Source of the DNA: Anaerolineae bacterium
GTDB lineage: Bacteria > Chloroflexota > Anaerolineae > J102
DNA: 14,617 nt
Direction of reading: 5' to 3'
Assembly: GCA_026985975.1 (NCBI GenBank)
Contig: JALSPL010000010.1
Location: 1 to 14,617 of the forward strand
Positions 6,889 to 14,200 of this stretch are shown here, in pieces (within the stretch, counting starts at the first letter, position 1; every line of letters begins with the position of its first letter). Both the position numbers and the translations under genes were made by a program. The notes under the pieces are model-generated. The model made no database searches and was not told the DNA's origin. It saw nothing but the letters and a program-made list of their open reading frames with translations.

Positions 6889-6919
6889 TTTCATTTTCCA
6901 GCCAGTTTCATGTTACAAT
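6889..6919 (+). promoter_or_regulatory. Candidate promoter for trigger factor cluster
   Basis: TACAAT at 6914-6919 is a close match to a sigma-70 -10 hexamer in an AT-rich stretch. The -35 candidate TTTCAT (6889-6894) is weak and its 19-nt spacing is long. If real, the transcript would have a leader of roughly 170 nt before tig. Confidence 0.35.
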
Positions 6920-6981
6920 AGAACATCTGACATGCAGCGCAAAGCGTCGATGATGGCTTTTTGTTCCGGCGGAGAGAAAAA

Positions 6982-7047
6982 ATGATCCTTTCGGCCCAAC
7001 GCCCTGAATATCTGAAGCTCTCTGCGCGAAAACAGACGCCCTACTGA
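6982..7047 (+). CDS. Possible 21-residue leader peptide upstream of tig
   Basis: A short frame MILSAQRPEYLKLSARKQTP plus Tyr and a TGA stop begins at an ATG preceded by GGAG (6971-6974) with 7 nt spacing, a good ribosome site. That site is better than the one seen at tig itself, which has only a weak AAAAAAGG. It ends 51 nt before the tig start. It could be a leader peptide or chance. No run of a single regulatory amino acid is visible, so classical attenuation is not suggested. Confidence 0.25.
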   Translation: MILSAQRPEYLKLSARKQTPY

Positions 7048-7098
7048 ATTCAAAAATAAAATCCAAAACCGTTTCTCAAAATAAAAAAGGCTTTTTCA

Positions 7099-8598
7099 AT
7101 GTCCGATTTCAACGTTACCAAACAAATTCTGGAAGACTCTCACGAAATCCTGCTCACAGTCGAGGTTGCTCCCGAGCGCGTCGAGAAAGCGCTGCGGAGC
7201 ACGGCCAAAAAGCTGGGCAGAAAGATGCGCATCCCCGGCTTCCGGCCCGGCAAAGCGCCCGCCAACATCATCATCGCCCGACTGGGGCGCGAGTATGTGC
7301 TGCAGGAGGTGGCCGATGAGATGATTGACGAGGCGCATCAGGCAGCCATCGAAACCGTGATAGACGAGGTGGCCGGCGCAGCCGCGCTGCGCGACGTCCG
7401 CCTGGAGCCCCTGACCTTCGAGTTTGTCGCTCCCCTGAAAACAGAAGTGGATCCGGGCGATTATCGCGGCATCCGCGTGCCGATAGAAGAAGTGGACGAA
7501 GACAAAGTTCAGGAGATGGTCGCCGACGAGCTGAAAAATCTCCAGGAGAAAAACCAGGTCTGGATTCCTGTAGAAGACCGGCCCGTGCAGTTTGGCGATC
7601 TGGTTACCCTGGGCGTCAAACTGACGGTGGATGGCGAAGAGGCGCTGAACGAGGAGGAGTGGGACTTCATCCCCAGCGAGACCGATTACACCATGTCACC
7701 CGAATTCGACGCGAACATCGTGGGCATGGCGTTGGGCGAGAGCAAGACTTTCACCCTGACCTTCCCCGAAGACGCCGTCTCAAAATGGGCGGGGAAAGAA
7801 GGGGAGTTCGAGGTGGAGATCAAGGCCATCAAATCGGAAGAGCTGCCCGCGTTGACGGATGAATTCGTCGCCGAAAATACTGATTACGAAACAGTGACGG
7901 CTTTCAAAGAGGCGCTTGAAGAAGGCGTCCGCACTTATCTCGAAAGCGAAAAAGAACACGAGTTCCAGAAAAAACTGTTGGAGGCCCTGAAGGAAGGGGC
8001 GACCATCAACTATGCGCCCGCCACATTTCAATACGAGGTGGATCGTCTGGCGGCGGAACGCGAAGATCTCTACAAATCCTATGGTTTCGAATCCCTGGAC
8101 GAGCTGCTAAAATTGCAGGGCAAGACTCGCGAGGAGTTTCTCAAGGAACTGGAGCCCGAGGCCAGGGCCCGCCTGGAAGAAGAACTGCTGCTGGATGAAA
8201 TCGCCCGACGCGAAAAACTGGATGCCAGCGATTATGAACTGGAGCAATACATCGTCAGCGCCGGCCTCAGCGATGATGATACAACAAGACTCATCGAACG
8301 GCTGACAGAGGATGAATACTATCGACTTTACATCCGCATGTTGGTGTTGCGCAAAAAAGCGCATGAGCTGCTGACCGCCATCGCCAGGGGCGAGGATGTG
8401 CCCGAGCCGGGCCAGCATCCGGTGGAAGAAGCGCCCGAAGCGACTGAGCAAGCAGCGGACGAGGATGTTGAGATCACCGAAAAGGACGGCGCCGAAGACG
8501 TGACCGAGATGGCGGTTGAAGACGATGAAGATGAAGTCATTGCCGAAGAAGTGATCGAGGAAGAGGAAACCGAAATTCCAGACAGTGCATCTGAGTAA
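7099..8598 (+). CDS. tig: Trigger factor (ribosome-associated chaperone, peptidyl-prolyl isomerase)
   Basis: A 499-residue protein. The N-terminal ribosome-binding domain (about 1-115) contains the signature GFRPGKAP at 47-54 that docks on ribosomal protein L23 at the tunnel exit. An FKBP-type isomerase domain covers about 155-245, with FGDLVTLGVKLTVDGE at its start and a GMALGESKTFTLTFPED stretch near its end. The C-terminal chaperone arms follow to about 430. The last roughly 68 residues (432-499) are a strongly acidic, low-complexity tail with runs such as EDDEDEVIAEEVIEEEE, which standard trigger factors of about 430-450 residues lack. It folds nascent chains in the cytoplasm. The order tig-clpP-clpX is widely conserved in bacteria and places it first in a proteostasis operon; clpP starts 50 nt after its stop. 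Confidence 0.97.
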   Translation: MSDFNVTKQILEDSHEILLTVEVAPERVEKALRSTAKKLGRKMRIPGFRPGKAPANIIIARLGREYVLQEVADEMIDEAHQAAIETVIDEVAGAAALRDVRLEPLTFEFVAPLKTEVDPGDYRGIRVPIEEVDEDKVQEMVADELKNLQEKNQVWIPVEDRPVQFGDLVTLGVKLTVDGEEALNEEEWDFIPSETDYTMSPEFDANIVGMALGESKTFTLTFPEDAVSKWAGKEGEFEVEIKAIKSEELPALTDEFVAENTDYETVTAFKEALEEGVRTYLESEKEHEFQKKLLEALKEGATINYAPATFQYEVDRLAAEREDLYKSYGFESLDELLKLQGKTREEFLKELEPEARARLEEELLLDEIARREKLDASDYELEQYIVSAGLSDDDTTRLIERLTEDEYYRLYIRMLVLRKKAHELLTAIARGEDVPEPGQHPVEEAPEATEQAADEDVEITEKDGAEDVTEMAVEDDEDEVIAEEVIEEEETEIPDSASE

Positions 8599-8648
8599 TC
8601 ATCAACGGCCAATGGCCCATTGAAATCTGAATCGAGAGAAGACGCATT

Positions 8649-9287
8649 ATGAGTGAACACAAATCGACTTTACCCCAATCCCTGATCCCGATGGTCATCG
8701 AACAGACGGGCCGCGGCGAGCGGGCCATGGATATCTATTCACTGCTGCTCAAGGAGCGCATCATCTTTTTGGGCACGCCCATCAATGATCAGGTGGCCAA
8801 CAGCATCATCGCCCAGTTGCTTTATCTGAACCATGTGGACCCGGAGCGGGACATCCAGCTTTACATCAATTCGCCCGGCGGACACGTATACGCGGGCCTG
8901 GCCATTTATGACACCATGCAGATGATCCAGGCGCCGGTTTCCACCTGGGCGGTGGGCATCACCGCCAGCATGGCCACGATTCTGCTGGCCGCGGGCGCCA
9001 AAGGCAAGCGCTACGCCCTGCCACACAGCACCATCCACATGCACCCCGCCGGCGGCGGCGCTCAGGGCTACACGCCCGATGTGCGCATTCAGTTCAAGGA
9101 GCTGGAACGCCTGCAGGACGCCAATTTCTACATTCTTTCCAAACACACCGGTCAATCCATCGAACGCATCGAGAAGGATTTCGATCGGGATCATTACATG
9201 CACCCGCAGGAAGCCCTGGAATACGGTCTCATCGACCATATCTTTGGCGAACCCAACCCCGTACTGGAGAAAACTGACAAGGAATGA
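8649..9287 (+). CDS. clpP: ATP-dependent Clp protease proteolytic subunit
   Basis: A 212-residue serine peptidase of family S14 that assembles as a two-ring tetradecamer and degrades substrates fed by ClpX. The triad is present: Ser107 in ITASMAT, His132 in IHMHPAGG, and Asp181 in FDRDHYMHPQEA. NSPGG (74-78) forms the oxyanion/substrate strand. Two local differences from the E. coli type are visible: SMAT instead of SMGA after the nucleophile, and HMHPAGG instead of the MIHQPLGG-type strand. Similar small-residue changes occur in paralogous ClpPs of other phyla, so activity is expected. Its start is preceded by a weak purine stretch (GAGAGAAG). The stop overlaps the clpX start as ATGA. Confidence 0.96.
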   Translation: MSEHKSTLPQSLIPMVIEQTGRGERAMDIYSLLLKERIIFLGTPINDQVANSIIAQLLYLNHVDPERDIQLYINSPGGHVYAGLAIYDTMQMIQAPVSTWAVGITASMATILLAAGAKGKRYALPHSTIHMHPAGGGAQGYTPDVRIQFKELERLQDANFYILSKHTGQSIERIEKDFDRDHYMHPQEALEYGLIDHIFGEPNPVLEKTDKE

Positions 9288-10579
9288 GCCAACAATTCTG
9301 TTCTTTCTGCAATCGTCCCGAAAATGAAGTGCAGCGGCTCATTGCCGGGCCTGACGGCGTTAATATCTGCGATGAATGCGTCGGGCTGTGCGTCGAGATT
9401 CTGGAAGAAGAAGACATCTCGCTTTCAGAGAAGAAAAAGCCGCCCCTGACCTTCAGCCTGGACCGCATTCTCTCGCCTCGCGAGCTGGTGCGGCGGCTGG
9501 ATGACTACGTCATCGGACAGGAGCGGGCCAAGAAGGTGCTCTCGGTGGCGGTTTACAACCATTACAAGCGCATCATCTCCGGCGCCGAGCCCGAAGATGT
9601 GGAGCTGCAGAAGAGCAACATCCTGCTGCTGGGCCCCACAGGCAGCGGCAAGACCCTGCTGGCCCAAACCCTGGCCCGCATCCTCGATGTTCCCTTCACC
9701 ATCGCCGACGCCACCAGCCTCACCGAGGCGGGCTATGTGGGCGATGATGTGGAAAATATCCTGGTGCGATTGTTGCAGGCCGCGGATTGGGATGTGCAGC
9801 GAGCCGAAATCGGCATCGTCTATATCGACGAGATCGACAAAATCGCGCGCAAATCGGGAGGCAACCCCTCCATCACCCGGGATGTGTCGGGCGAGGGCGT
9901 GCAGCAGGCCTTGCTGAAGATCATCGAGGGCACGGTGGCCACTGTGCCCCCGCAGGGCGGGCGCAAACATCCCCAGGCGGAGCTGGTTTCCATCGACACC
10001 AGCAGCGTGCTCTTCATCGCCGGCGGCGCTTTCGCGGGCATCGAAGACGTCATCGCAAAACGGCTCGGCGCCCATGGACGCATCGGCTTCAATGGCGCGC
10101 CCATGGCAAAATCGGCGCTGGAAAAACGCCGCACCCAACTCCTGGCCAAAATCAATCCCGAAGACCTGCTGGAATACGGGCTCATCCCCGAATTTGTGGG
10201 ACGTCTGCCCGTGACTGTGAATCTGGAGCCGCTGGACGAGGAATCCCTCATCGCCATCCTCACTCAGCCCAAAAACGCGATCCTGCGCCAGTTTCAGCGT
10301 CTGTTTGAGCTGGACCATGTGCAGCTTATCTTCAGCGATGAGGCGCTGCGGGCCGTAGCCCGCGAGGCCATGCGTCAGAAGACCGGCGCCCGCGGCTTGC
10401 GCACCATCGTCGAGCGGGTGTTGCTGGATGTGATGTATGAGATTCCAGGCCGGGACGATGTGGCCCGCTGCATCGTCAACGACGAAAACATCACCCAGGG
10501 AACCCGCCCCCTGCTGCTCAACAGCCAGGGCAAGGCCGTCGCCTGGCGCAGCGATGAACGCCTGCCCAAAAGCGCATGA
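9284..10579 (+). CDS. clpX: ATP-dependent Clp protease ATP-binding subunit ClpX
   Basis: A 431-residue AAA+ unfoldase. The N-terminal zinc-binding domain uses Cys6, Cys9, Cys29 and Cys32 (CSFC and CDEC). The ATPase core has Walker A GPTGSGKT (117-124), the pore-loop GYVG (150-153), Walker B IVYIDEID (178-185), an arginine-finger region in EFVGRLPV (303-310) and sensor-2 GARGLR (368-373). All expected motifs are intact and the length is normal. It unfolds tagged proteins and translocates them into ClpP. The ATGA overlap with clpP favours balanced synthesis of both subunits. A loop after the sensor-1 region (GAPMAKSALEKRR, about 271-283) is where the IGF tripeptide that contacts ClpP is normally found; I see no exact IGF there, though RIGFNG at 266-271 contains IGF just before. 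Confidence 0.97.
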   Translation: MSQQFCSFCNRPENEVQRLIAGPDGVNICDECVGLCVEILEEEDISLSEKKKPPLTFSLDRILSPRELVRRLDDYVIGQERAKKVLSVAVYNHYKRIISGAEPEDVELQKSNILLLGPTGSGKTLLAQTLARILDVPFTIADATSLTEAGYVGDDVENILVRLLQAADWDVQRAEIGIVYIDEIDKIARKSGGNPSITRDVSGEGVQQALLKIIEGTVATVPPQGGRKHPQAELVSIDTSSVLFIAGGAFAGIEDVIAKRLGAHGRIGFNGAPMAKSALEKRRTQLLAKINPEDLLEYGLIPEFVGRLPVTVNLEPLDEESLIAILTQPKNAILRQFQRLFELDHVQLIFSDEALRAVAREAMRQKTGARGLRTIVERVLLDVMYEIPGRDDVARCIVNDENITQGTRPLLLNSQGKAVAWRSDERLPKSA

Positions 10580-10617
10580 TCGGCCACTGAACACTGCATA
10601 CAGACCTCTGATCCCCT

Positions 10618-10989
10618 ATGTCTCTTCCGCATCTCTCCATCCACGCCAACATCTGGCTCGAAACAGATGAAGGCGACGTGGCGCTGAGCCGCTGGCGCCT
10701 GGAGCTGCTGGACGCTGTAGCCAGCACCGGCTCTATCAGCGCCGCGGCCCATGCCATGGGCATCCAATATCGGCTGGCGTGGAATCGCATCCACGAGATG
10801 GAGGAGCGGCTGGGAATGCCTCTGGTGCAGACCACGGTGGGGGGCAAGGGCGGCGGCGGGGCGCAGCTCACATCCGAGGCGCAGATCATCATCCAGCATC
10901 TGCGGGAGATGTTCGAGGCCATCGACGCCTGCGCCCAGGAGCAGGGCGTCATTCATCTGCAGCGATTGCAAAAAGCGTTGCGCGAATAG
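10618..10989 (+). CDS. ModE-type winged-helix DNA-binding protein without metal-binding domain
   Basis: A 123-residue protein equivalent to the N-terminal DNA-binding domain of ModE. The helix-turn-helix spans about 38-58 (GSISAAAHAMGI followed by LAWNRI), then an EMEERLG helix, and the diagnostic glycine-rich wing GGKGGGGAQLT at 75-85, nearly identical to that of ModE. The C-terminal helix ends at residue 123, so there is no MOP (molbindin) domain to sense molybdate or tungstate. It is encoded immediately before a tungstate-type ABC transporter, which makes it the likely local regulator of that operon. How it senses metal is unclear: a second protein may bind the oxyanion, or it may bind at another site. 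Its start is 38 nt after clpX with no visible Shine-Dalgarno. Confidence 0.9.
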   Translation: MSLPHLSIHANIWLETDEGDVALSRWRLELLDAVASTGSISAAAHAMGIQYRLAWNRIHEMEERLGMPLVQTTVGGKGGGGAQLTSEAQIIIQHLREMFEAIDACAQEQGVIHLQRLQKALRE

Positions 10990-11010
10990 GGCATAACGTC
11001 AGGGATTTTT

Positions 11011-11022
11011 CCGCAAAAGCGG
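11011..11022. promoter_or_regulatory. Short inverted repeat CCGC-AAAA-GCGG upstream of tupA, possible operator
   Basis: CCGCAAAAGCGG is a perfect 4-bp-arm inverted repeat about 78 nt before the tupA start. A TATCAT -10-like hexamer follows at 11033-11038. This placement, between a ModE-type regulator gene and the transporter genes it probably controls, makes it an operator candidate. It does not match the classical ModE site, and no U-run follows that would make it a terminator. Confidence 0.3.
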
Positions 11023-11099
11023 TATGTTGAAGTATCATATCGGCGTTGAGCGTCATTCGCGTTCATGGTCATCACTTCCTATTCCCGAGGAGTTGTGAG

Positions 11100-12005
11100 A
11101 TGTTTCAACGTCATCCTTTTCATCGTTTTTTTGGGGCATCCGGTATGCCCATTCGACATATCGCAATCCTGACAGGGCTTGTTGTGAGCGTCATCACTCT
11201 GACATCCTGCGCCCCGCCGGCGCTTCCTCAACATAGCGGAGATCAAACAGTCAACCCCGCCCAAGCGTTGGCGCTGGCCACCACCACCAGCACCTACGAT
11301 AGCGGTCTGCTGGACGCCATCCTCCCCGATTTCGAGGCGAAGAGCGGCATCAAGGTGGATGTGGTGGCTGTGGGCACGGGCCAGGCCCTGAAGCTGGGAC
11401 AGGCCAAAGACGCCGATGTGCTGCTGGTTCATGCGAAAAGTCGAGAAGTGCAGTTCGTGTCTGAAGGCTACGCGCCTTTCCGCAAAGATGTGATGTACAA
11501 TGACTTCGTCATTATCGGCCCGGCCAGCGATCCGGCTGGCGTCAAGGGCATGACCAACGCCGCGGACGCATTCAAAAAAATCGCAGAAAGTCAGGCTACG
11601 TTCGTCTCCCGCGGCGATAATTCCGGCACGCATATGAAAGAGATGGCCATCTGGCAGGCGGCGGGCGTGGAGCCCGCGGGCGATTGGTATCAGAGCGCGG
11701 GCCAGGGCATGGGCGCAGTGCTGACCATGGCCAACGAGCAATGGGCCTACACGCTCAGCGATCGCTCCACCTACCTCGCCCGCCAGGATGGCCTGGACTT
11801 GAACATCCTGGTGCAGGGCGATCCCATGCTTTTCAATCAATACGGCGTGCTGCCCATCGCCCAGGATGAGGCGCACCAGGACAAGTTCGCTGCGGCCATG
11901 GCTTTCGTGCACTGGATCACCAGCCCTGAGACGCAAAAACTCATTGCTGAATTTGGCAAGCAGCAATACGGCCAGCAGCTTTTCTATCCCAACGCTGCGC
12001 AATAA
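11100..12005 (+). CDS. tupA: Tungstate-type ABC transporter substrate-binding lipoprotein
   Basis: The protein is 301 residues from the ATG at 11100, chosen over an upstream ATG at 11046 because GAGGAG (11087-11092) lies 7 nt before it. A signal peptide with hydrophobic stretch 20-34 ends in the lipobox TLTSC with Cys37, so the mature protein is a lipid-anchored binding protein. The mature part begins with TTTSTYDSGLLDAILPDFE (from 61), has VGTGQALKLG (91-100) and RGDNSGTHMKE (171-181), the signature of the TupA/WtpA-like tungstate-binding group rather than ModA. It captures tungstate (possibly molybdate) outside the membrane and delivers it to TupB. It is followed 8 nt later by the permease gene. 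Specificity for W over Mo is inferred from family only. Confidence 0.92.
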   Translation: MFQRHPFHRFFGASGMPIRHIAILTGLVVSVITLTSCAPPALPQHSGDQTVNPAQALALATTTSTYDSGLLDAILPDFEAKSGIKVDVVAVGTGQALKLGQAKDADVLLVHAKSREVQFVSEGYAPFRKDVMYNDFVIIGPASDPAGVKGMTNAADAFKKIAESQATFVSRGDNSGTHMKEMAIWQAAGVEPAGDWYQSAGQGMGAVLTMANEQWAYTLSDRSTYLARQDGLDLNILVQGDPMLFNQYGVLPIAQDEAHQDKFAAAMAFVHWITSPETQKLIAEFGKQQYGQQLFYPNAAQ

Positions 12006-12013
12006 CCCCCGTC

Positions 12014-12715
12014 ATGGATATTTTTCTCGAAGGCTTAGGCCGGGCGCTCCAGCTCATTTTCAGCTTCGACGCCGATCTGATGGCCATCGTGCGGCTTTCG
12101 CTGGTTGTGAGCGGGATGGCTCTGGTCATCAGCGCCATCCTGGGCCTGCCCGCGGGCATCATTCTGGGCCTGAAGAGCTTTCGGGGCAAGCGGCTGCTGG
12201 TGGCGTTGGTCTACACCGGCATGGGCCTGCCGCCGGTGGTGGTGGGCCTCACCATCTACATCCTGCTTTCCCGGCAGGGCCCGCTGGGCGAGTTGGGCTG
12301 GCTTTTTACGCCCCGGGCCATGGTCATCACCCAGAGCATCCTCTCTCTGCCGCTGATCATCGGCTTCACCATGACCGCTATTGCGGCCGTGCCCGCGGCG
12401 TTATCGCAGCAACTGCGCTCGCTGGGAGCCACCCAGCGCCAGATTGTGCTGACGCTGTTGTATGAGGCGCGGGCGGGCGTGTTGGCTGCGCTCATCGCCG
12501 GTTTCGGAGCCATCATCTCCGAGGTAGGCTCGGTAATGATCGTGGGCGGCAACATCGAACACAAGACCCGGGTGTTGACCACCGCCATCGTGCTGGAAAC
12601 CAGGCGCGGCAATTTTTCTCTGGCCATCGCCCTGGGCGTCATCTTGTTGGCCATCACTTTCTCCGCCAACTGGCTGCTGTTGCACTTGCAAGGCCGCCTG
12701 GATCCAAGACAATAA
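12014..12715 (+). CDS. tupB: Tungstate-type ABC transporter permease
   Basis: A 233-residue membrane protein with about five to six hydrophobic helices (approximately 25-52, 60-85, 103-128, 155-175 and 200-226). The cytoplasmic coupling loop of binding-protein-dependent permeases is at about 136-170, running from LGATQRQI through YEARAGVLAALIAGFGAIISEVG, with the conserved glycine at the EAA-motif position. The segment VGSVMIVGGN after it is characteristic of TupB permeases. It should form a homodimeric channel powered by the adjacent ATPase. Its TAA stop overlaps the next ATG by one base (TAATG). No Shine-Dalgarno is visible before its own ATG, so translation is likely coupled to tupA. Confidence 0.92.
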   Translation: MDIFLEGLGRALQLIFSFDADLMAIVRLSLVVSGMALVISAILGLPAGIILGLKSFRGKRLLVALVYTGMGLPPVVVGLTIYILLSRQGPLGELGWLFTPRAMVITQSILSLPLIIGFTMTAIAAVPAALSQQLRSLGATQRQIVLTLLYEARAGVLAALIAGFGAIISEVGSVMIVGGNIEHKTRVLTTAIVLETRRGNFSLAIALGVILLAITFSANWLLLHLQGRLDPRQ

Positions 12716-13440
12716 TGGAAACTATTCTGCGTCTGGAAGACATTCGACATCGCTATGGTCAGCGCATTGTCTTGCGCGTGCCCGAGCTGCGTATTCGGCC
12801 GGGCGAGATTTTCGCGGTGGTGGGGCCTTCGGGTGCGGGCAAGAGCACGTTGCTGCGGCTGATGAACTTTCTGGAGAAGCCCACCCGGGGCCAGGTCTTC
12901 TTTCATCAGCGGGCATGGACGCCGCGTTCCTTGCCTATCGAGTTGCGGCGCAGGATGACGACGGTGTTCCAGCAGCCGTTGCTGCTCAATGCGTCGGTGG
13001 GAAGCAACGTGGCCTATGGGCTGCGGGTGCGCGGCTCTCGCAATGGCAAAGCCGCCATCCGACAGGCGCTGGAAGAAGTGCGGCTGGCGCATCTGACGGA
13101 TCAATCGGCCAACACGCTCAGCGGCGGCGAGGCCCAGCGCGTCTCGCTGGCCCGGGCGCTGGTGCTGAATCCCGAACTTCTCTTTCTGGATGAACCCACC
13201 GCCAATCTCGATCCGGGCAATGTCAAGCTCATCGAGGAGATCATCCGCCGGGCCAACGCCCAACGGGGGACGACCGTAGTCATGGTCACCCACAACGTGT
13301 GGCAGGCCCGCCGTCTGGCCCAGCGCGTGGCCCTGCTCTACGATGGAGAGATCATCGAGATCGCGACCACCGATGATTTCTTCCACCATCCGCAAGATCC
13401 CCGCACGCGGGCCTTTCTCACCGGCGATCTGGTATACTGA
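12715..13440 (+). CDS. tupC: Tungstate-type ABC transporter ATP-binding protein
   Basis: A 241-residue ABC ATPase. Walker A GPSGAGKS at 37-44, Q-loop Gln86 in VFQQP, signature LSGGE at 135-139, Walker B LLFLDEP at 155-161 and the switch His193 in VTHN are all intact. The length shows a nucleotide-binding domain alone, without the C-terminal MOP-type regulatory domain found on ModC. It energises oxyanion import through TupB. The one-base overlap with tupB and the immediate preceding tupA make a three-gene operon. The third palindromic element begins 26 nt after its stop, separating it from moaC. Confidence 0.92.
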   Translation: METILRLEDIRHRYGQRIVLRVPELRIRPGEIFAVVGPSGAGKSTLLRLMNFLEKPTRGQVFFHQRAWTPRSLPIELRRRMTTVFQQPLLLNASVGSNVAYGLRVRGSRNGKAAIRQALEEVRLAHLTDQSANTLSGGEAQRVSLARALVLNPELLFLDEPTANLDPGNVKLIEEIIRRANAQRGTTVVMVTHNVWQARRLAQRVALLYDGEIIEIATTDDFFHHPQDPRTRAFLTGDLVY

Positions 13441-13465
13441 GATTTGCTCTGAATCGTTCTATTGC

Positions 13466-13640
13466 GTAACTACTCAAGTTGTCTGCCCCGACCGCAACCT
13501 GACAGGCGCCATTCAGCCGGGTTTACCTATCGAACAAGTTGGCAATAAGCGGAATTGGCCCATCATTCGGCCTTGCCGACAGGGAACCTGTCAGGTTTGA
13601 GCGCAAAAAGTCTTACGAACCTGCATACGCTAGCAGTTAC
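13466..13640 (+). mobile_element. MITE-like palindromic intergenic element, copy 3 (diverged)
   Basis: A 175-bp element with ends GTAACTACT and the complement of GTAACTGCT (8 of 9 matching). It keeps the AACCTGACAGG motif (13496 onward), AACCTGTCAGGTT and TTTGAGCGCAAAA, plus the CTGCATACG before the right end, but its centre differs strongly from copies 1 and 2. The 8 bases on the left (TCTATTGC) and right (TCGACTGC) match at 6 positions, consistent with an old target-site duplication. It has the same orientation as the other two and lies between tupC and moaC, where its hairpins could stop or attenuate readthrough. Confidence 0.7.
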
Positions 13641-13706
13641 TCGACTGCGCTTTCATTTCCTTACCTTCTTTTCTCTTCGCGCCCCGGCGTGAGATCAATC
13701 CAAATT

Positions 13707-14195
13707 ATGTCTCAATTAACCCATCTCGATGACAGCGGCGCCGCCAAGATGGTGGACGTCAGCGCCAAACCTATCACCCATCGCACAGCCATGGCCGAGG
13801 CCCGCGTGGTCATGCAACCCGAGACTCTGGCCGCCATCAAAGCGGGCAATGTGAAGAAAGGGGATGTGCTGGGCGCGGCCCGGGTGGCGGGCATCATGGC
13901 CGCCAAACGCACCCACGACCTCATCCCCATGTGTCATCCCCTGCTGCTGACCAAAGTTGCGGTGGATTTCGATTATGTGGACAATGGCGTAGCCATTCGC
14001 ACGCTGGTGAAGACCCAGGGTCAGACTGGCGTGGAGATGGAGGCGCTGACCGCGGCCGCGGTGGCGGCTTTGACCATCTACGACATGGCCAAAGCTCTGG
14101 AAAAAACCATGCGCATCGAAGGCGTGCGCCTGCTTTACAAAAGCGGCGGCAAAAGCGGCGCGTTCAACGCATCTCCCCACACCCACAAGGAGTGA
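13707..14195 (+). CDS. moaC: Cyclic pyranopterin monophosphate synthase
   Basis: The protein is 162 residues from the ATG at 13707, matching the usual length of about 160. An in-frame extension back to 13539 runs through the palindromic element and is not part of the gene. Conserved segments are KKGDVLGAARVAGIMAAKRT (50-69), the MCHPL motif with Cys76 and His77, GQTGVEMEAL (105-114) and the active-site Asp126 in IYDMAKAL. The enzyme converts the MoaA product 3',8-cyclo-GTP to cyclic pyranopterin monophosphate, the first stable pterin of molybdenum/tungsten cofactor synthesis. It is followed 5 nt later by the moaD-moaE fusion and preceded by the tungstate transporter operon, making this a metal-cofactor locus. 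Confidence 0.97.
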   Translation: MSQLTHLDDSGAAKMVDVSAKPITHRTAMAEARVVMQPETLAAIKAGNVKKGDVLGAARVAGIMAAKRTHDLIPMCHPLLLTKVAVDFDYVDNGVAIRTLVKTQGQTGVEMEALTAAAVAALTIYDMAKALEKTMRIEGVRLLYKSGGKSGAFNASPHTHKE

Positions 14196-14200
14196 TTTCC

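Larger units (their letters stand above)
6585..7098. other. 514-nt intergenic region before trigger factor
   Basis: This spacer separates the divergent DoxX-like and trigger factor genes. Its left part carries the 12-mer GCCTGAAAAAGC (6692-6703) followed by a single-arm ACGCAAAG-type repeat (6708-6740). Its right part is AT-rich and holds a candidate promoter (6889-6919), a possible 21-codon leader ORF (6982-7047) and the A-rich leader of tig. No other gene is supported. A frame at 6504-6812 is an antisense overlap of the DoxX gene running into repeat sequence. Confidence 0.6.

Noticed and set aside
7084..7098. AAAAAAGGCTTTTTC as an intrinsic terminator before tig
   Set aside because: The stem would be almost only A-T pairs with a tiny or no loop; it is too weak and lies at the start codon.
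9425..10594. Minus-strand frame of 389 codons
   Set aside because: It is fully antisense to clpX, whose motifs are all intact.
11046..11099. 18-codon upstream start for TupA
   Set aside because: A strong GAGGAG site 7 nt before the 11100 ATG supports the later start, and the signal peptide is positioned better from there.
12256..13395. Minus-strand frame of 379 codons
   Set aside because: It is antisense to tupB and tupC and has no domain pattern.
4148..13640. CRISPR array from the recurring repeats
   Set aside because: The repeats are 170 bp long and kilobases apart, with genes between them; there is no regular short repeat-spacer pattern and no cas gene.
13539..13706. 56-codon N-terminal extension of MoaC
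   Set aside because: It translates the palindromic element and spacer; MoaC length and homology start at 13707.
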